Positions 8,543 through 16,924 of a stretch of 35,370 nt of DNA are shown here, piece after piece. Location: contig FR881251.1 of the NCBI GenBank assembly GCA_000434735.1, positions 1 to 35,370 of the forward strand. The letters run 5' to 3'. The stretch comes from Bacteroides sp. CAG:530. Lineage in GTDB: Bacteria > Bacteroidota > Bacteroidia > Bacteroidales > Bacteroidaceae. The position numbers and the translations under genes were made by a program. The notes beneath the pieces are model-generated. The model searched no databases. It was not told the DNA's origin and saw only the letters and a program-made list of their open reading frames with translations. Numbering within the stretch: the first letter of the stretch is position 1; each line of letters opens with the position of its first letter.

Positions 8543-8583
8543 ACCGCACATCTGCTTCTGCCATGCAAAAACAAATGTGCGGT
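8543..8583 (-). terminator. Terminator after rseP
   Basis: A perfect 9-bp stem, ACCGCACAT (8543-8551) and ATGTGCGGT (8575-8583), is followed on the minus strand by TTTTATAA. It starts 25 nt past the rseP stop codon and would end the long tsaB-to-rseP operon. Confidence 0.65.
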
Positions 8584-8607
8584 CTATATATTGTTATGAC
8601 GGTTCTA

Positions 8608-9948
8608 TCAGAACAAGAATCTCAATACGTCATTAAAATTAGCCCATATCAACAATGCGAAAAGCAATACCATTCCTACAATCTGAGCATACTCAAGGAA
8701 CTTGTCGCTCGGCTTGCGGCGAGTGATGATTTCGTAAAGCAAGAACAATACGTGTCCGCCATCCAAAGCCGGAATAGGAAGTATGTTCATGAACGCAAGA
8801 ATAATAGAAAGGAATGCGGTCATCTCCCAGAAACGCTGCCAATCCCACATCTTGGGGAATATGCTTCCGATAGTACCGAAGCCGCCTACGCTCTTGGCTC
8901 CTTCTTTAGTAAATACATACTTCATATCGTTTACGTAGCCTTTCAGAGTATTGATACCCAATTCTACACCGGCAGGGAACGAAGCGAAGAAGCTGTAATC
9001 CTTAACAGTCATCTTATAATCTAAGGCATGTGCTATGGCCTGTACCTTGAAATTATTGTCGGTATGTACGTCTACTGTGTCGCGCACGCCTCCACGTGAA
9101 TAAACCAACGAGAACGAAGCCGATGTTTTCTGCTCTAATTCAGCCTTTACCTTAAGCATCTCCATCTGGTCGAGGAACTCATTCCAGCTATTCATGGCAG
9201 TACCGTTGAACGCTATCAACGAGTCGCCTTTCGCTATACCAGCTTGTGCAAAACCACCACCCGGTATTACTGAATCAACTACGTTAGGACAAAGCACCGA
9301 AACAAATGCAGGGTCTTCCTTGGCTACATCGAGCAAGCTCAATTCTGGCATAGCAATCTTCGCTTCCTCGCCATTACGCAATACAGTAACCTCGCGAGCC
9401 TCTACAATGCTGCGTATCATATCCATATTGAAACGAGTCAATTCTTCACCGTCGGCACTCTTCAGGATATCGCCGTCGCGGAAACCTATCTGCTTGGCTG
9501 TTTCATTGAACTTCATACCATATGTCATGTCTTTCAACGCAACATAAGAATCGCCCCATGTATAAAGAATCATTGAATAGATAAAGAGCGCAAGCAAGAA
9601 GTTCATCAATACACCGCCTATCATAACCAGCAAACGCTGCCATGCCGGTTTTGCGCGGAACTCCCACGGCTGAGCCGGCTGTTTCATCTGCTCGGTGTCC
9701 ATAGACTCGTCTATCATACCGGCTATCTTACAATAACCGCCTAAAGGCAACCATCCCACACCGTATTCTGTTTCACTATTCTTGGGTTTGAACTTGAAAA
9801 GCGAAAACCAAGGGTCGAAAAAGATATAGAACTTTTCTACACGTATCTTGAATAGACGCGCAAAGAAGAAGTGTCCTCCTTCGTGAATAATCACCAACAG
9901 CGAAAGGCTGAGTATGAGTTGGAGGGCACGGATCAAAAATGTTTCCAT
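8608..9948 (-). CDS. rseP: RIP metalloprotease RseP (site-2 protease family)
   Basis: This is an intramembrane zinc protease of the inner membrane that cleaves transmembrane segments, classically anti-sigma factors or leftover signal peptides. It has 446 residues. The HExxH motif (H22, E23, H26) lies in the first membrane helix, and the third zinc ligand is D396 in PALDGGH. Between them are PDZ-like segments (about 140-260, with GFRDGD and GIAKGDSL). The second helix group is around 107-130 and the C-terminal helices are around 375-446. It is the last gene of the minus-strand operon, 41 bp after dxr. This dxr-rseP pairing is common in bacteria. Its native substrate in this organism is unknown. 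Confidence 0.95.
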   Translation of the reverse strand: METFLIRALQLILSLSLLVIIHEGGHFFFARLFKIRVEKFYIFFDPWFSLFKFKPKNSETEYGVGWLPLGGYCKIAGMIDESMDTEQMKQPAQPWEFRAKPAWQRLLVMIGGVLMNFLLALFIYSMILYTWGDSYVALKDMTYGMKFNETAKQIGFRDGDILKSADGEELTRFNMDMIRSIVEAREVTVLRNGEEAKIAMPELSLLDVAKEDPAFVSVLCPNVVDSVIPGGGFAQAGIAKGDSLIAFNGTAMNSWNEFLDQMEMLKVKAELEQKTSASFSLVYSRGGVRDTVDVHTDNNFKVQAIAHALDYKMTVKDYSFFASFPAGVELGINTLKGYVNDMKYVFTKEGAKSVGGFGTIGSIFPKMWDWQRFWEMTAFLSIILAFMNILPIPALDGGHVLFLLYEIITRRKPSDKFLEYAQIVGMVLLFALLIWANFNDVLRFLF

Positions 9949-9989
9949 CTAACTGTTTACTTGTGTTTATTGTTAATACTTGTCGTTTT

Positions 9990-11153
9990 TTATTTCTTCA
10001 ATCCATTAATTACCAGTTCGGCGGCAATACGGCGAGTCTCCGCATCGGTCGATACATAATCCTCGTAAGTAGGTTTCTGAATGAAAGGCACTTTCTGCAT
10101 GGCAGCCTCTATCACATCGCTCATGCCGAGGAACGAAACACGGTCGGCCAAGAAAGAAGCTACTACTACTTCATTGGCGGCGTTTACGATGCAAGGCATG
10201 TTTCCTCCTTGATGCAAGGCCTCGTAAGCTAAAGCCAAGTTGCGGAAACGTTTGGTATCGGGAGCTTCGAATGTCAGTTCATTGCATTTCATAAAGTCGA
10301 GTCGGTCGAACGACGAACGTACTCTATTAGGATAAGAGAAAGCATACTGGATAGGCAAACGCATATCGGGCACTCCAAGTTGCGCTTTCACAGCTCCGTC
10401 TTCAAACTCTACCATAGAGTGAATAACCGACTGAGGATGAACCACCACTTCTATCTGGTCAGGACGAACTCCGAACAGCCACTTGGCTTCTATCACCTCG
10501 AATCCTTTATTCATCATAGACGCAGAGTCGATTGTAATTTTCGCTCCCATACTCCAGTTAGGATGCTTCAACGCCTGTTCTTTTGTTACCGTCTGTAGTT
10601 GTTCGGCAGTAAATGTTCTAAAAGGTCCCCCCGAAGCAGTAAGGATAACCTTTTCGATAGGGTTATTCATTTCAAGGCATTGGAATATAGCCGAATGCTC
10701 TGAATCGACCGGCAATATAGGAGTATGATACTGATTGGCAAGCTCGTTTATTATCTCTCCTGCCACCACCATAGTTTCCTTATTTGCCAAAGCGATGATT
10801 TTACCTGCACGTATAGCGTTCATAGTGGGGCGCAAACCGGCATATCCCACCATAGCCGTAAGTACAATATCTATAGTCTTCTCTTCTACCACCTGACATA
10901 AAGCGTCGGCTCCGGCATACACCTTAATGGGCAAGTCGGCAAGCGCCTCTTTCAGATAGAGATATTTGTCTTCGTTTGCTATAACAACGGCATCTGGCAT
11001 AAACTTACGAGCCTGTTCTATAAGCAAGTCAACTTTATTATTGGCTGTCAATACATAGGCTTCGTACAAATCGGAGTGTTCTTCTATCACCTGAAGAGCC
11101 TGTGTACCGATAGAACCCGTAGAGCCTAATATGGCAATCTGTTTCTTTTTCAT
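9990..11153 (-). CDS. dxr: 1-deoxy-D-xylulose 5-phosphate reductoisomerase
   Basis: The enzyme converts 1-deoxy-D-xylulose 5-phosphate to 2-C-methyl-D-erythritol 4-phosphate with NADPH, the committed step of the MEP isoprenoid pathway. It has 387 residues from the ATG at 11153 (MKKKQIAILGSTGSIG). A TTG two codons upstream is possible but less likely, since the ATG begins 6 nt after the stop of the preceding M23 gene. The NADPH-binding GSTGSIGTQAL is at 10-20. The metal and substrate site is visible as LPVDSEHSAIFQ, TASGGPF and the K-x-E segment around FEVIEAKWLF. ispD, which acts on its product, lies about 10 kb away in another operon. Confidence 0.96.
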   Translation of the reverse strand: MKKKQIAILGSTGSIGTQALQVIEEHSDLYEAYVLTANNKVDLLIEQARKFMPDAVVIANEDKYLYLKEALADLPIKVYAGADALCQVVEEKTIDIVLTAMVGYAGLRPTMNAIRAGKIIALANKETMVVAGEIINELANQYHTPILPVDSEHSAIFQCLEMNNPIEKVILTASGGPFRTFTAEQLQTVTKEQALKHPNWSMGAKITIDSASMMNKGFEVIEAKWLFGVRPDQIEVVVHPQSVIHSMVEFEDGAVKAQLGVPDMRLPIQYAFSYPNRVRSSFDRLDFMKCNELTFEAPDTKRFRNLALAYEALHQGGNMPCIVNAANEVVVASFLADRVSFLGMSDVIEAAMQKVPFIQKPTYEDYVSTDAETRRIAAELVINGLKK

Positions 11154-11159
11154 AATCAA

Positions 11160-12023
11160 TTAAAAAACAATGTATTTTTCAGGATTTATAGGATTACCTT
11201 TATACCACAATTCGAAATGGAGATGTCGTTTTTCGTCCGAAGAAGCGGCATTCTTTCCTATCAATGCCACCACTTCTCCACCTTTTACCTTATCTCCTTC
11301 GCGATGCATCAACGATTCGCAGTGTTTATATATAGTCACAAAGTTGCGGTCGTGCTGAATTTGTATCACATAGCCCCATTCGGCAGTATACGACGCGAAA
11401 ATCACCGTTCCGTCGAGGGGAGCCAATACATTTTCTTGCACATCGGGAGTCAAGTCTATACCGAAATGACCTTTCTCCGGATTGAATCCGTCGGATATAA
11501 CACCGCGTATAGGACGATAGAACACTATTCCCGCCATATCGGCATTATGCTCTACAGCAGTAAGGTTATAGCGTTCTTTTTCTTCGTATTTCTTTCGGAA
11601 TTCGTCTTCTTCTTTAGAACGGGCCACTAATTCTTCGGCGCGTTTATCGGTAAGCGAATCGATAGACTGAACCGTATCGGCTTTCACCTGACCCTCAAGT
11701 ATGTCCTTGATGTTCATTATATAATAGTTCTGTCTATCCAATGCTTTCTGCAACGAGTCGGCACGCAGCGCGTTCTCTACTATCTGCGAGCGCATCTGGC
11801 TATCCATATATCCCGGCAGATAATTTCGCAAAGGAGTAAATATGATAATAACGGCAGCAATCAGGAAGATAACGACACAGGCACTCATAAGCACCGAAAG
11901 ACCATTTAGTTTAGAGACATGAAGCCCGAACACTTCTTCCAAAGTGTTCTCATTGATAATGGCCAGCTTATACTTAAACTTTACATTGTGCCAAAACGCC
12001 TTGCGTCCTCTACGTTTCTTCAT
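11160..12023 (-). CDS. Membrane-anchored M23 (LytM) peptidase
   Basis: This is a 287-residue envelope protein with a basic cytoplasmic N-terminus, one membrane helix (about 42-62), a coiled-coil stretch (about 75-155) and a C-terminal M23 domain (about 165-283). All zinc and catalytic residues are visible: H186 and D190 in HFGID, H234 in YKHCES, and H267 and H269 in HLHFELW. It is therefore likely to be an active peptidoglycan endopeptidase, cutting cross-bridges during growth or division. It sits between rimM (6 nt upstream) and dxr (6 nt downstream), consistent with co-transcription. The exact bond cleaved is not readable. Confidence 0.9.
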   Translation of the reverse strand: MKKRRGRKAFWHNVKFKYKLAIINENTLEEVFGLHVSKLNGLSVLMSACVVIFLIAAVIIIFTPLRNYLPGYMDSQMRSQIVENALRADSLQKALDRQNYYIMNIKDILEGQVKADTVQSIDSLTDKRAEELVARSKEEDEFRKKYEEKERYNLTAVEHNADMAGIVFYRPIRGVISDGFNPEKGHFGIDLTPDVQENVLAPLDGTVIFASYTAEWGYVIQIQHDRNFVTIYKHCESLMHREGDKVKGGEVVALIGKNAASSDEKRHLHFELWYKGNPINPEKYIVF

Positions 12024-12029
12024 AACAAG

Positions 12030-12551
12030 CTACTCTAATAATCCCTCAGGGATATTCACTTTTAATATTCGTTTCTTCTTGTCCAAGTCGACAATGAATT
12101 CTTCGTGAGCAGGCAAGAGAAGTTCTTCTCCGTCTTTTTTTTCGATGACGAACAGTACATTCATCGTCGCATCGTCTACATCTATTATCTCGCCCAGATA
12201 GCCATGAAGCACATCTTCTACCTTGAATCCGACAAAGAAGTTCCACGACGGTATGTCGTCTGATGTGTTATCTACGTATTTTTTAGGGAAATACACTTCT
12301 ACATTAGTCAGCATACGTGCCCGTTCGGCGGTATCAATGCCCTCAAACTTTACCAATGCCACATCGTCCGAGCGGAATCTGTATTCTTCTATAAAGAAAG
12401 GAACCAATATTCCGTCGAGCAACAAAACCAGATAGTCGCATTCGTCTGTTCTGTCGAACACGTCGTCTGTAAAAGTGAACGAGACCTCTCCCTTCACTCC
12501 GTGAGGCTTATTGATAATGCCTATTCTAAAAACTTCGTCTCTCTTTATCAT
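12030..12551 (-). CDS. rimM: Ribosome maturation factor RimM
   Basis: RimM assists assembly of the 30S head near ribosomal protein S19. The protein has 173 residues, normal for the family. The N-terminal RimM barrel begins FRIGIINKPHGVKGEVSF, the conserved G-x-hGxKGE signature. The C-terminal PRC-barrel follows (about 98-170: DDIPSWNFFVGFKVEDV to LLPAHEEFIVDLDKKKRIL). It starts 9 nt after the murA stop codon in the same operon. In many bacteria rimM travels with trmD and rpsP, but here it is in an envelope operon. Confidence 0.95.
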   Translation of the reverse strand: MIKRDEVFRIGIINKPHGVKGEVSFTFTDDVFDRTDECDYLVLLLDGILVPFFIEEYRFRSDDVALVKFEGIDTAERARMLTNVEVYFPKKYVDNTSDDIPSWNFFVGFKVEDVLHGYLGEIIDVDDATMNVLFVIEKKDGEELLLPAHEEFIVDLDKKKRILKVNIPEGLLE

Positions 12552-12560
12552 ATTTTATTT

Positions 12561-13871
12561 TTAATCTTCTACACGAGTGATACGTGCTCCCAAAGCAGAA
12601 AGACGTTGCTCGATATGCTGATAACCTCTGTCTATCTGCTCAATATTCTGTATATGACTAATTCCATCGGCACTCATGGCAGCGATAAGCAAAGCTATAC
12701 CCGCACGTATATCCGGCGAAGACATTGTTTTTCCACGCAAACGGAAGTTATGATCGTGTCCTATCACAACCGCCCTATGTGGGTCGCACAATATAATCTG
12801 AGCTCCCATGTCTATCAGTTTATCTACAAAGAACAAACGGCTTTCGAACATCTTCTGATGAATAAGCACGCTGCCTTTTGCCTGAGTAGCCACAACCAGC
12901 ATTACACTCAGCAAGTCGGGCGTTAATCCCGGCCACGGAGCATCGGCAATAGTCATGATGGAACCGTCGATGAACGATTCTATCTCATAATGTTCCTGAC
13001 TAGGCACAAAGATATCATCGCCTCTCTGTTCCAACTTTATACCTAAACGGCGGAAGCTATCGGGTATAATTCCCAGATTATCGTATGATACATTCTTGAT
13101 TGTAATTTCACTGCCTGTCATGGCTGCCATTCCGATAAAGCTACCTACCTCAATCATATCAGGCAATACCTTATGCGTGCATCCCTTCAGTTCTTTCACA
13201 CCCTGAATAATCAAACGGTTAGATGCGATACCTGAGATTTTTGCACCCATACTGTTAAGCATACGGCACAATTGCTGAACATAAGGCTCGCAAGCCGCAT
13301 TATATATAGTAGTTTCGCCCTCGGCCAATACTGAAGCCATCACGATATTGGCAGTACCGGTAACCGAAGCTTCATCGAGCAACATATAAGTTCCTTTCAG
13401 CTTATCGGCAGTGATAGAGAACAGTCCGTTCTCTTCATCGTATTCGAAATCGGCGCCCAACTTCTGAATACCTAAGAAATGGGTATCCAAACGACGGCGA
13501 CCAATCTTGTCTCCTCCCGGCTTGGAAATCATGGCTTTGCCAAAGCGGGCAACCAACGGTCCTACAAGCATCACCGATCCGCGCAGACGAGAACATCTTG
13601 CCAAGAAATCCTTGCTTTCAAGGTAATTCAGGTTCACCTCATCGGCCTTGAAAGAATATTCTCCAACGCCTTTCATTGAAACCTTTACCCCCATATCGCG
13701 CAAGAGTTGGATAAGGTTATTCACATCAAGTATATTGGGGATATTGGTTATCGTCACCTCTTCCGAAGTCAACAATGTAGCACACACCACCTGAAGCACT
13801 TCATTCTTCGCGCCTTGAGGTAGTATTTCCCCACACAATTTATGTCCGCCTTCGATTACAAATGATGCCAT
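12561..13871 (-). CDS. murA: UDP-N-acetylglucosamine 1-carboxyvinyltransferase (MurA), Asp variant
   Basis: MurA transfers enolpyruvate from PEP to UDP-GlcNAc, the first committed step of peptidoglycan synthesis, in the cytoplasm. It has 436 residues with the family's two inverted alpha/beta domains. The substrate-binding K22-N23 lies in GAKNEVL. The mobile-loop catalytic residue, Cys in E. coli (C115), is Asp here: KPGGDKIGRRRLDTH, D121. Asp at this position is known to support catalysis while preventing alkylation by fosfomycin. The gene follows the DUF4290 gene by 19 nt and precedes rimM. Confidence 0.96.
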   Translation of the reverse strand: MASFVIEGGHKLCGEILPQGAKNEVLQVVCATLLTSEEVTITNIPNILDVNNLIQLLRDMGVKVSMKGVGEYSFKADEVNLNYLESKDFLARCSRLRGSVMLVGPLVARFGKAMISKPGGDKIGRRRLDTHFLGIQKLGADFEYDEENGLFSITADKLKGTYMLLDEASVTGTANIVMASVLAEGETTIYNAACEPYVQQLCRMLNSMGAKISGIASNRLIIQGVKELKGCTHKVLPDMIEVGSFIGMAAMTGSEITIKNVSYDNLGIIPDSFRRLGIKLEQRGDDIFVPSQEHYEIESFIDGSIMTIADAPWPGLTPDLLSVMLVVATQAKGSVLIHQKMFESRLFFVDKLIDMGAQIILCDPHRAVVIGHDHNFRLRGKTMSSPDIRAGIALLIAAMSADGISHIQNIEQIDRGYQHIEQRLSALGARITRVED

Positions 13872-13890
13872 AGAGACTGTTTTTTATATT

Positions 13891-14493
13891 TTAAAACTTC
13901 TTTTTCTGCTGATTGTTATTCGATACTGCCTTACGGCGTACAGCAACGAAACGCTGCTCCGCAAGTTTCATATCATCCGGGGTAAGTTTAATCTTTCCGC
14001 CCGACAACTCGTACAAGTCATCAAATATCTTTTGGTCTTCTACTCCGTCTTTATTCCAGTTGATGTAGTCCTTCTTCATGTGATTGGCTATCATCTTGAG
14101 GAGCTGTTGTTTTTCTTCTCCTTCTTCATAGTCGACAGCTATCGCTATCAAGTCCTGAATAAAATGTCCGTAGTGACGATAGCGTATCTTGCTTTGCGAA
14201 TAAGGAATTCTATCGGGAGCGATTTCCAAGCTTTCTTTCTTCACTATTTCTACCGGATAGTCTATATCCAATTTGAAATCGGCCATTATAGCCAGATGAT
14301 CCCACAATTTATGATGGAAGTCCTCCATATCGCGCAGAGCAGGAAACATGCCACCCATAATATTTATTATGGTGTTAGCACATCGTTGACGCTCCTCACG
14401 ATCGGTGATGGTGAGGCAATGGTCAACCATATTCTGTACGCTTCGTCCGTATTCTGGCAATGGCAACTTCCGTTGCTGGGTATTATATTCCAT
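13891..14493 (-). CDS. DUF4290 family protein
   Basis: This is a 200-residue soluble protein with no signal peptide or membrane helix. It begins MEYNTQQRKLPLPEYGRSVQ and carries a DUF4290-type helical region with many conserved charged and aromatic residues (FHHKLWDHLAIM, YRHYGHFIQDLI). The C-terminal tail is basic and Gln/Lys-rich. The family is restricted to Bacteroidota and has no known function to my knowledge. It lies between tsaB (2 nt upstream) and murA (19 nt downstream), so it is co-expressed with tRNA-modification and cell-wall genes. That is context only, not a function. Confidence 0.85.
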   Translation of the reverse strand: MEYNTQQRKLPLPEYGRSVQNMVDHCLTITDREERQRCANTIINIMGGMFPALRDMEDFHHKLWDHLAIMADFKLDIDYPVEIVKKESLEIAPDRIPYSQSKIRYRHYGHFIQDLIAIAVDYEEGEEKQQLLKMIANHMKKDYINWNKDGVEDQKIFDDLYELSGGKIKLTPDDMKLAEQRFVAVRRKAVSNNNQQKKKF

Positions 14494-14495
14494 TC

Positions 14496-15185
14496 TTATA
14501 ATAGTTTTTTAGGTGTTGAAGCCACGAACTCTTTCAGATAGAAAGGCTCGAAATAAGCTACGTCTTTATAGTCTTCTCGGGCTACAGCTTTCTCGGCCAA
14601 CGGGAACATCCATTTTGCCAAAGGATGAATATCGCTAATGAAATGTGCGTTGGGGTGAGTAATCTTCTCGCGGCACTTATCGGCACCGTTTCCGAAGAAA
14701 TAAACCGGATGCTCGGCAAGGAACTCCGAATAAGAATTCTCGTCTATTATGTCTGCCGATACCGGACGTTTGGCATTCAGCGCACGGTCGTAAACAGCAG
14801 CGTATACTTCCATACGGCGTGCATCAATCATAGGGCAAAGCAATGCGTCTTCGGGCAAATCATGATGAAGCAATATGGGCACGCACATCACTTCGAGCGT
14901 AGGCAATCCTATCAATGGAATATTACGTCCGTAGCAGATACCCTTGGCCATAGAAACCCCGATGCGAAGTCCCGTATACGAACCCGGGCCGCAGCTAACA
15001 GCAACAGCATCAAGAGGTATGGCATGGTTGTCGATAAATGACAATGCTTCGTCAACATATACGCCCAACACTACAGCGTGGCTGGGTCCTTTAAAATCTT
15101 CTTTTGAAAAAATAGAAGCACCGTCCTGGCTCACTGCCACCGAACAGACTTCTGTAGAAGTTTCAATATGTAAAATACACGACAT
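14496..15185 (-). CDS. tsaB: tRNA threonylcarbamoyladenosine biosynthesis protein TsaB
   Basis: TsaB is the non-catalytic ASKHA-fold partner of TsaD in making t6A at position 37 of ANN-decoding tRNAs. The protein has 229 residues. It starts MSCILHIETSTEVCSVAV and shows the family signature VSCGPGSYTGLRIGVSMAKG near residues 63-82. It lacks the metal-binding HxxxH of TsaD, as expected. It is the first gene of the minus-strand operon and ends 2 nt before the DUF4290 gene, so the two are probably translationally linked. The promoter is at 15210-15218. Confidence 0.94.
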   Translation of the reverse strand: MSCILHIETSTEVCSVAVSQDGASIFSKEDFKGPSHAVVLGVYVDEALSFIDNHAIPLDAVAVSCGPGSYTGLRIGVSMAKGICYGRNIPLIGLPTLEVMCVPILLHHDLPEDALLCPMIDARRMEVYAAVYDRALNAKRPVSADIIDENSYSEFLAEHPVYFFGNGADKCREKITHPNAHFISDIHPLAKWMFPLAEKAVAREDYKDVAYFEPFYLKEFVASTPKKLL

Positions 15186-15207
15186 AGTTTATTAAATATA
15201 TAGTAGA

Positions 15208-15261
15208 GTGCAAATATACACTTTTATTTGCACTTCAATTCCATAAAATCACTACTTTTGC
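15208..15261. promoter_or_regulatory. Divergent promoter region between tsaB and yicC
   Basis: On the minus strand TATATTTGC (15218-15210) is a perfect -7 box for tsaB, with TTG at 15238-15236. On the plus strand TACTTTTGC (15253-15261) is a perfect -7 box for yicC, with TTTG (15227-15230) 22 bp upstream. A 9-bp inverted repeat (GTGCAAATA 15208-15216, TATTTGCAC 15225-15233) overlaps one element of each promoter. Confidence 0.6.
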
Positions 15262-15279
15262 AAAAAAACAAAAAGACTT

Positions 15280-16155
15280 ATGATACAATCAATGACCGGA
15301 TACGGCAAGGCTACAGCCACATTCGGAGACAAGAAAATCAACGTAGAAATCAAATCTTTAAACAGTAAGGCACTCGACCTATCTACACGCATCGCACCAC
15401 TATATCGTGAAAAAGAAATGGAAATCCGCAACATGATTGCAAAAACCTTGGAAAGAGGTAAAGTGGATTTCTGTATCTATATAGAAAAAGAAGCTACAGA
15501 GGCGGCTACTCCTATCAACGCCGCTTTAGTAGAGAACTACTATAATCAAATAAAAAGCATCTCTGAATCTTGCAATATTCCATTGCCTGCAGATTGGTTC
15601 TCAACATTACTGCGTATGCCCGATGTATTGACTAAGGTAGACATACAGGAGCTGAGCGACGAGGAATGGGAAGTCGCTTATAAGGTTATAGAAGAAGCCT
15701 TGCAGCATTTGGTAGATTTCCGCAAGCAGGAAGGCGCAGCTCTCGAAAAGAAGTTCAATGAAAAGATAGACAACATAGCTCGTCTGCTAGAATCTATCGA
15801 ACCTTTCGAAAAAGAACGTGTTTCTAAAATTAGAGACCGCATAACCGATGCGCTAGAAAAGACTATCAGCGTAGATTACGACAAAAACCGTCTGGAACAG
15901 GAGTTGATTTACTACATAGAAAAGCTGGATATCAACGAAGAGAAGCAGCGCTTGGCTAATCATCTGAAATATTTCCGCGAGACTATGGCAGGCGGACATG
16001 GACAAGGTAAGAAGTTGGGATTCATTGCTCAAGAAATGGGACGTGAAATCAATACTACCGGAAGCAAGTCTAACCACGCACAGATGCAGAACATCGTGGT
16101 ACAGATGAAAGATGAACTGGAACAGATTAAGGAACAAGTATTAAACGTAATGTAA
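15280..16155 (+). CDS. YicC/YloC family endoribonuclease
   Basis: This is a 291-residue cytoplasmic protein of the YicC family. Members from E. coli and Bacillus (YloC) have been shown to be endoribonucleases involved in RNA turnover. The family start MIQSMTGYGKA is intact, and the C-terminal DUF1732 signature is visible (LIYYIEKLDINEEKQRL, then GKKLGFIAQEMGREINTTGSKS). Length is as expected. The promoter at 15227-15261 gives a short leader. Its stop codon shares one base with the gmk start (TAATG at 16153-16157), so gmk translation is probably coupled to it. The yicC-gmk pairing is widely conserved. Confidence 0.92.
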   Translation: MIQSMTGYGKATATFGDKKINVEIKSLNSKALDLSTRIAPLYREKEMEIRNMIAKTLERGKVDFCIYIEKEATEAATPINAALVENYYNQIKSISESCNIPLPADWFSTLLRMPDVLTKVDIQELSDEEWEVAYKVIEEALQHLVDFRKQEGAALEKKFNEKIDNIARLLESIEPFEKERVSKIRDRITDALEKTISVDYDKNRLEQELIYYIEKLDINEEKQRLANHLKYFRETMAGGHGQGKKLGFIAQEMGREINTTGSKSNHAQMQNIVVQMKDELEQIKEQVLNVM

Positions 16156-16724
16156 TGAAAACGGGAAAACTGATTATTTTTTCGGCTCCGTCGGGTTCGG
16201 GAAAGTCGACCATCATTAATTATCTGCTTACGCAAAACTTGAATTTGGCTTTTTCCATTTCGGCCACCAGCCGCCCTCCACGCGGAACGGAACAGAATGG
16301 AGTGGAATATTTCTTCTTGAGTCCAGAGGAATTCAAGCAGCGCATAGCCAACGATGAATTCCTTGAATACGAAGAGGTTTACGAAAACCGCTTTTACGGA
16401 ACACTGAAGGCTCAGGTAGAAAAGCAGTTGGCTGCCGGACAGAATGTGGTATTCGACGTAGACGTGGTAGGCGGATGTAATATCAAGAAGTTCTATGGCG
16501 AGCGTGCGTTATCGGTATTTATCCAGCCGCCTTCGGTAGAAGAATTGCGCAAACGTCTTAACGGACGTGGCACCGACACACCGGAAGTAATAGAAAGCCG
16601 CATAGCTAAAGCCGAATTCGAATTAGGTTTCAGCGATAAGTTCGACGTAGTGATAGTAAACGACGACATTGAAAAGGCTAAGGCCGAAGCGCTGAAAGTG
16701 ATTTCTGATTTCATAAACAAATAA
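16155..16724 (+). CDS. gmk: Guanylate kinase
   Basis: Guanylate kinase phosphorylates GMP (and dGMP) to GDP using ATP in the cytoplasm. It has 189 residues. The P-loop SAPSGSGKST is at 10-19, and the GMP-binding segment is visible as SATSRPPRGTEQNGVEYFFLS followed by FLEYEEVYENRFYGT. The C-terminal lid carries RLNGRGTDTPEVIESR. The ATG overlaps the yicC stop codon by one base, and a small membrane-protein gene follows after 14 nt. Confidence 0.97.
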   Translation: MKTGKLIIFSAPSGSGKSTIINYLLTQNLNLAFSISATSRPPRGTEQNGVEYFFLSPEEFKQRIANDEFLEYEEVYENRFYGTLKAQVEKQLAAGQNVVFDVDVVGGCNIKKFYGERALSVFIQPPSVEELRKRLNGRGTDTPEVIESRIAKAEFELGFSDKFDVVIVNDDIEKAKAEALKVISDFINK

Positions 16725-16738
16725 AACCAAGCGACAAT

Positions 16739-16924
16739 ATGCCCAAAGACCCTAAGAAAGTGATGCGCACATTAATCATAATATGCGTCATCACAGGGCT
16801 ATGCGCTACAGCCGTAGGCATAGTAGCGTTGGCTCTCAAAGAATATATCATCGCTGCCGCTATGTTTATCGTTGCTGGCTGGCAAGTATTGAAATTCATA
16901 AATTGGAGAAAAAAATGTCTCTAA
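16739..16924 (+). CDS. Small two-helix membrane protein
   Basis: A 61-residue protein with a basic N-terminus (MPKDPKKVMR), two hydrophobic helices (about 10-30 and 35-53) joined by a short KEY turn, and a basic tail (NWRKKCL). I do not recognise a named family. It is likely to be a real gene because it fits exactly between gmk (14 nt) and nadD (10-nt overlap), has membrane-protein composition and reads in the operon direction. It would be an inner-membrane protein with both ends inside. The function is unknown. Confidence 0.75.
   Translation: MPKDPKKVMRTLIIICVITGLCATAVGIVALALKEYIIAAAMFIVAGWQVLKFINWRKKCL

Noticed and set aside
8563..9024. 153-codon plus-strand frame
   Set aside because: It is antisense to rseP and its terminator, and rseP has all catalytic motifs on the other strand.
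16783..16914. Upstream extension of nadD to 16783
   Set aside because: The added residues do not resemble the family and overlap the small membrane-protein gene. MSLRVGIFGGTFNP at 16915 is the typical start.
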